Assembly (NCBI GenBank): GCA_030640215.1
Contig: DAOWJU010000323.1
Location: 1-9,166 of the forward strand
DNA length: 9,166 nt
Reading direction: 5' to 3'
Source of the DNA: Desulfuromonadales bacterium
Lineage (GTDB): Bacteria > Desulfobacterota > Desulfuromonadia > Desulfuromonadales > BM103
Shown: positions 6,904 to 9,166 of the stretch, one piece after another
Numbering within the stretch: the stretch's first letter is position 1
How the letters are laid out: each line of letters starts with the position of its first letter
Translations under genes and position numbers: made by a program
The notes under the pieces: model-generated
What the model saw: only the letters and a program-made list of their open reading frames with translations
Database searches by the model: none
What the model was told of the DNA's origin: nothing

Positions 6904-6970
6904 GTACCCCCCCCCCCTCAATCCCCCCTGTTCTACAGGGGGGAAGCGAGTACAACGAGCAGGGGGGTGT
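6904..6970. repeat. C11 tract and GC-rich palindrome between exbD and pfk
   Basis: A run of 11 C (6907-6917) is followed by a perfect 9-bp hairpin CCCCCCTGT (6923-6931)/ACAGGGGGG (6935-6943) with a 3-base loop. A further G-run, AGGGGGGTGT, lies at 6961-6970 and can pair with the C tract. It resembles GC-rich palindromic repeats seen between genes in Geobacter-like genomes (from memory, unverified). It lies in the 115 bases between exbD and pfk and might act as a partial terminator or an RNA-stability element, though no T-run follows the hairpin. Confidence 0.65.
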
Positions 6971-6996
6971 TCTTGATAGTTTAAGTACAAAGTTAC

Positions 6997-7002
6997 AAAG
7001 GA
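6997..7002 (+). promoter_or_regulatory. Ribosome binding site deciding the pfk start
   Basis: AAAGGA sits 8 bases before the ATG at 7011. It supports starting the protein at MSRTIAILTGGGDCPG rather than at an in-frame ATG at 6840, which would run through exbD and the C-rich repeat. Confidence 0.75.
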
Positions 7003-7010
7003 AAAAGTTA

Positions 7011-8111
7011 ATGAGTCGTACTATTGCAATATTGACCGGTGGCGGAGATTGTCCTGGCTTGAATGCCGTTATCCGCGGTGTTGTCCGCAGTGCCATTTTA
7101 GAACGTAAGTGGCGGGTGATCGGGATTGAGGACGGTTTCGATGGTCTGGTCGGTGAGCCTCGCTGGCGTGAACTGACCCTTGACTCTGTGCGCGGTATTC
7201 TGCCACGCGGCGGAACGATCCTGGGGACCAGCAACCGTGGTAATCCGCTTGCTTATCCTGTTGAGGAGAATGGCGAGACGCGTCTGGTCGATCTTTCCTC
7301 TGAAGTGGTCGAGAATTTTAAGCGACTCGGTGCGGAGGCTTTGATTGCTGTTGGTGGCGATGGAACTCTTAAAATCGCCCTTGCTCTGCAGGAAAAGGGC
7401 ATGCCGATGGTAGGTATACCAAAAACAATCGATAATGACTTGCGTGGCACGGATGTCACGTTCGGATACAACACTGCCGTGGGCATTGTTACAGAGGCGT
7501 TGGACAGACTGCACAGCACAGCAGAAAGCCATCACCGGGTCATGGTCGTCGAGGTCATGGGGCGAGATGCTGGCTGGATCGCTCTCGAGTCCGGCATTGC
7601 TGGATCTGCTGACGTTATTCTGATTCCGGAGATCCCTTTTGACCTGAATTCTGTGTGCGATGCCATTCAACTACGCAAGTCAAGAGGGAGCAAATTCTCA
7701 ATTGTTGTTGCTGCTGAGGGCGCTTTCCCGGCAGAGGGTCAGAAGGTTGTTCAGGTTACAGAAGCTGAAAATCGTGGTGTGGAGCGTCTAGGTGGTATTG
7801 CCGCTTATGTTGCAGATGAAATCACTAGACGGATTCAGATCGAAACCAGAGTTGTCGTATTAGGTCACGTGCAACGAGGCGGTACGCCTTCACCTTTTGA
7901 CAGAATTCTTGGTTCACGTTTTGGTGTCAAGGCAGTCGATTTGATAGAGAAGGATCGATATGGGCGCATGGTTTCACTACAGGGTCGTTTGATTTGTGAT
8001 GTTGATATTGTTGATGCCGTTGATTCGCTAAATCGCGTTGACCCGGATAGTGGTCTGGTCAAGTCCGCCGAGGCTCTGGGAATCACACTTGGGCGACCGA
8101 TACTTCGATGA
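7011..8111 (+). CDS. pfkA: 6-phosphofructokinase (PPi-PFK-like, mixed-substrate clade)
   Basis: This cytosolic enzyme phosphorylates fructose 6-phosphate to fructose 1,6-bisphosphate, the committing step of glycolysis. The 366 residues exceed E. coli PfkA (320) and fit the group III/mixed-substrate type. Motifs are GGGDCPGLN (10-18), GGDGT (115-119), PKTIDND (137-143, base D141), MGRDAGW (183-189), EGA (236-238) and LGHVQRGG (284-291). Gly118 at the phosphoryl-donor position (E. coli G104) favours ATP, whereas PPi enzymes have Asp. Lys138 (E. coli G124) is shared with PPi enzymes. ATP use is therefore likely but not certain, and the E. coli-type allosteric control may not apply. It starts 115 bases after exbD, beyond the GC-rich repeat, and the GAF protein follows after 18 bases. 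Confidence 0.94.
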   Translation: MSRTIAILTGGGDCPGLNAVIRGVVRSAILERKWRVIGIEDGFDGLVGEPRWRELTLDSVRGILPRGGTILGTSNRGNPLAYPVEENGETRLVDLSSEVVENFKRLGAEALIAVGGDGTLKIALALQEKGMPMVGIPKTIDNDLRGTDVTFGYNTAVGIVTEALDRLHSTAESHHRVMVVEVMGRDAGWIALESGIAGSADVILIPEIPFDLNSVCDAIQLRKSRGSKFSIVVAAEGAFPAEGQKVVQVTEAENRGVERLGGIAAYVADEITRRIQIETRVVVLGHVQRGGTPSPFDRILGSRFGVKAVDLIEKDRYGRMVSLQGRLICDVDIVDAVDSLNRVDPDSGLVKSAEALGITLGRPILR

Positions 8112-8129
8112 AATCTTAAGGAGAAACCA

Positions 8130-9166
8130 GTGTCAATAACCGAAATCCTTACTGGCAGCAGCGACAAACGCGAGATTGCCTATACAGCCGGTGGTATGTT
8201 GTTGGGGGTCATGGCACCACTGGGTTGGATTGTCCTGCGCCTGATGTTGTTCTGGGATGATAGCAGTTCGCTGCTTGATCAGGTGTTTCAGGACATCATG
8301 GGGACAGAACAGAGCCGATACATGTACAGCTACATGTGTGGTGGTACCATGATGGTGCTTGGCTCCTTTGGCTTTTTTATTGGCCGTGCATCTCAGCAGA
8401 TTCATGATCGTGCAGTGAAACTGGATACCCTCAATAAGGAAGTTGATGAACAGAAAAGATCTTTCGAGCGTCGGTTTACTGACCTTGATCGTAGTATTAA
8501 GAACTTTCACATCATCAATACTGATCTGCAGAAAAGTGTCAATCGCCAGGAGGTACTGCAACTGACTGCCGATGGTCTGCATGAAGTCATTGGCTTTGAT
8601 CGTGTTAATATTCTGATGGTGGATGAAGCAGAGAAGCAGCTTTATTTTGCCGTCTGTCGAGGTGTCAACCTCGATGGTACTGAGTCTCAGGCCAAGGGTA
8701 AGCTGCCTCTCGACGAGCGGGCTGGCTGTCTCTACAAGTCAATCACTGATCGCCAGGTCATGTTGATTGATGACATTACCAAGATGCCGGATGAATATCA
8801 TCTGCAGCCGCCCTGTGATGCAGTGCCGCAACTGCGCTCTCGCAATTTTATCCTCTGCCCGATCATCGTCCGCAATCAGGCTATTGGTTTGCTGGCTGTC
8901 GATAACAAATACAAGCGCCAAAAACTGTCTGATACTGATGTCGATACGGTCAAGCTTTTTGCTGATCAGGTCTCCTCGTCCATGATGCGTATCAACCTGC
9001 TCGATGCTGTTGAATCTTTGACCCAGCAGCTTGAGCACACCTTCAATGAATTCTTTAAGTATCGTGATGAACATGCCGAACTTATAACATCTTTACGTTT
9101 AGCAATATCCTCTACAACGAGTGCTACGACTGATATCTCTGGCGGAGCTGGTGTCATTCAGGAGTC
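8130..9166 (+). CDS. Membrane-anchored GAF-domain sensory protein (partial, 3' end outside window)
   Basis: The GTG start is preceded by AAGGAG (8118-8123) at 6-base spacing. The frame stays open for 345 codons to the window end. Two hydrophobic segments (about residues 18-41 and 66-85) enclose a short, probably periplasmic loop. A charged, coiled-coil-like linker runs over about 93-140. A GAF domain occupies about 140-285, with VIGFDRVNILMVDE, the LPLDER...CLYKSI stretch, and CPIIVRNQAIGLLAVDNK near its end. Then comes a helical stretch rich in Gln, Glu and Ser. The output domain lies beyond the window; a histidine kinase, GGDEF or methyl-accepting signalling domain are all possible. The Ser/Thr-rich run ending ISGGAGVIQE slightly favours the last. 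The ligand is unknown. It starts 18 bases after pfk, so co-transcription is likely. Confidence 0.85.
   Translation, partial: MSITEILTGSSDKREIAYTAGGMLLGVMAPLGWIVLRLMLFWDDSSSLLDQVFQDIMGTEQSRYMYSYMCGGTMMVLGSFGFFIGRASQQIHDRAVKLDTLNKEVDEQKRSFERRFTDLDRSIKNFHIINTDLQKSVNRQEVLQLTADGLHEVIGFDRVNILMVDEAEKQLYFAVCRGVNLDGTESQAKGKLPLDERAGCLYKSITDRQVMLIDDITKMPDEYHLQPPCDAVPQLRSRNFILCPIIVRNQAIGLLAVDNKYKRQKLSDTDVDTVKLFADQVSSSMMRINLLDAVESLTQQLEHTFNEFFKYRDEHAELITSLRLAISSTTSATTDISGGAGVIQE

Noticed and set aside
6840..7010. N-terminal extension of phosphofructokinase of 57 residues
   Set aside because: It would overlap exbD and run through the C-rich repeat. The family N-terminus and a good ribosome binding site support 7011.
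7098..7670. Open frame of 190 codons on the minus strand inside pfk
   Set aside because: Antisense to a strongly conserved gene, with no family resemblance.

Overview
The window looks like ordinary chromosome from a bacterium of the Desulfuromonadales/Geobacterales type (Desulfobacterota). This is an inference from gene content and protein style: an MaeB-type malic enzyme, a PPi-PFK-like ('mixed-substrate') phosphofructokinase, a HIT protein opening with the sequence DRLWAPWR, and intergenic repeats that resemble those I associate with that group. Base composition is fairly balanced and no gene looks recently transferred. There are no rRNA, tRNA, CRISPR or transposase genes.

Layout. Positions 1-392 carry no gene but are rich in inverted and direct repeats, including one long imperfect inverted repeat at 238-337. 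Two minus-strand metabolic genes follow: threonine synthase thrC (393-1781) and a malic enzyme with a phosphotransacetylase-like C-terminal domain, maeB (1994-4261). They are separated by a terminator and a run of degenerate heptamer repeats, so they are probably separate transcripts. A 455-base divergent intergenic region (4262-4716) then leads into plus-strand genes. These are a small YfcE/MJ0936-type metallophosphoesterase and a HIT-family nucleotide hydrolase/transferase (4717-5742, probably one operon), then exbB-exbD (5888-6895, directly abutting), 6-phosphofructokinase (7011-8111), and the 5' part of a membrane-anchored GAF-domain sensory protein (8130 to the window end, truncated).

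How they work together. thrC, maeB and pfk are core carbon and amino-acid metabolism: threonine synthesis, malate to pyruvate with NADPH, and fructose-6-phosphate phosphorylation. ExbB/ExbD form an inner-membrane proton-driven motor that would energise a TonB-type partner not seen here. The metallophosphoesterase/HIT pair suggests nucleotide or dinucleotide turnover. The GAF protein starts 18 bases after pfk with a good ribosome binding site and is probably co-transcribed with it.

I do not see a clear undescribed system. The most unexplained DNA is the structured gene-free segment at 1-340. Next come the C11/GC-rich palindrome at 6904-6970, the heptamer array at 1859-1900, and two promoter-overlapping palindromes in the maeB/phosphoesterase intergenic region.
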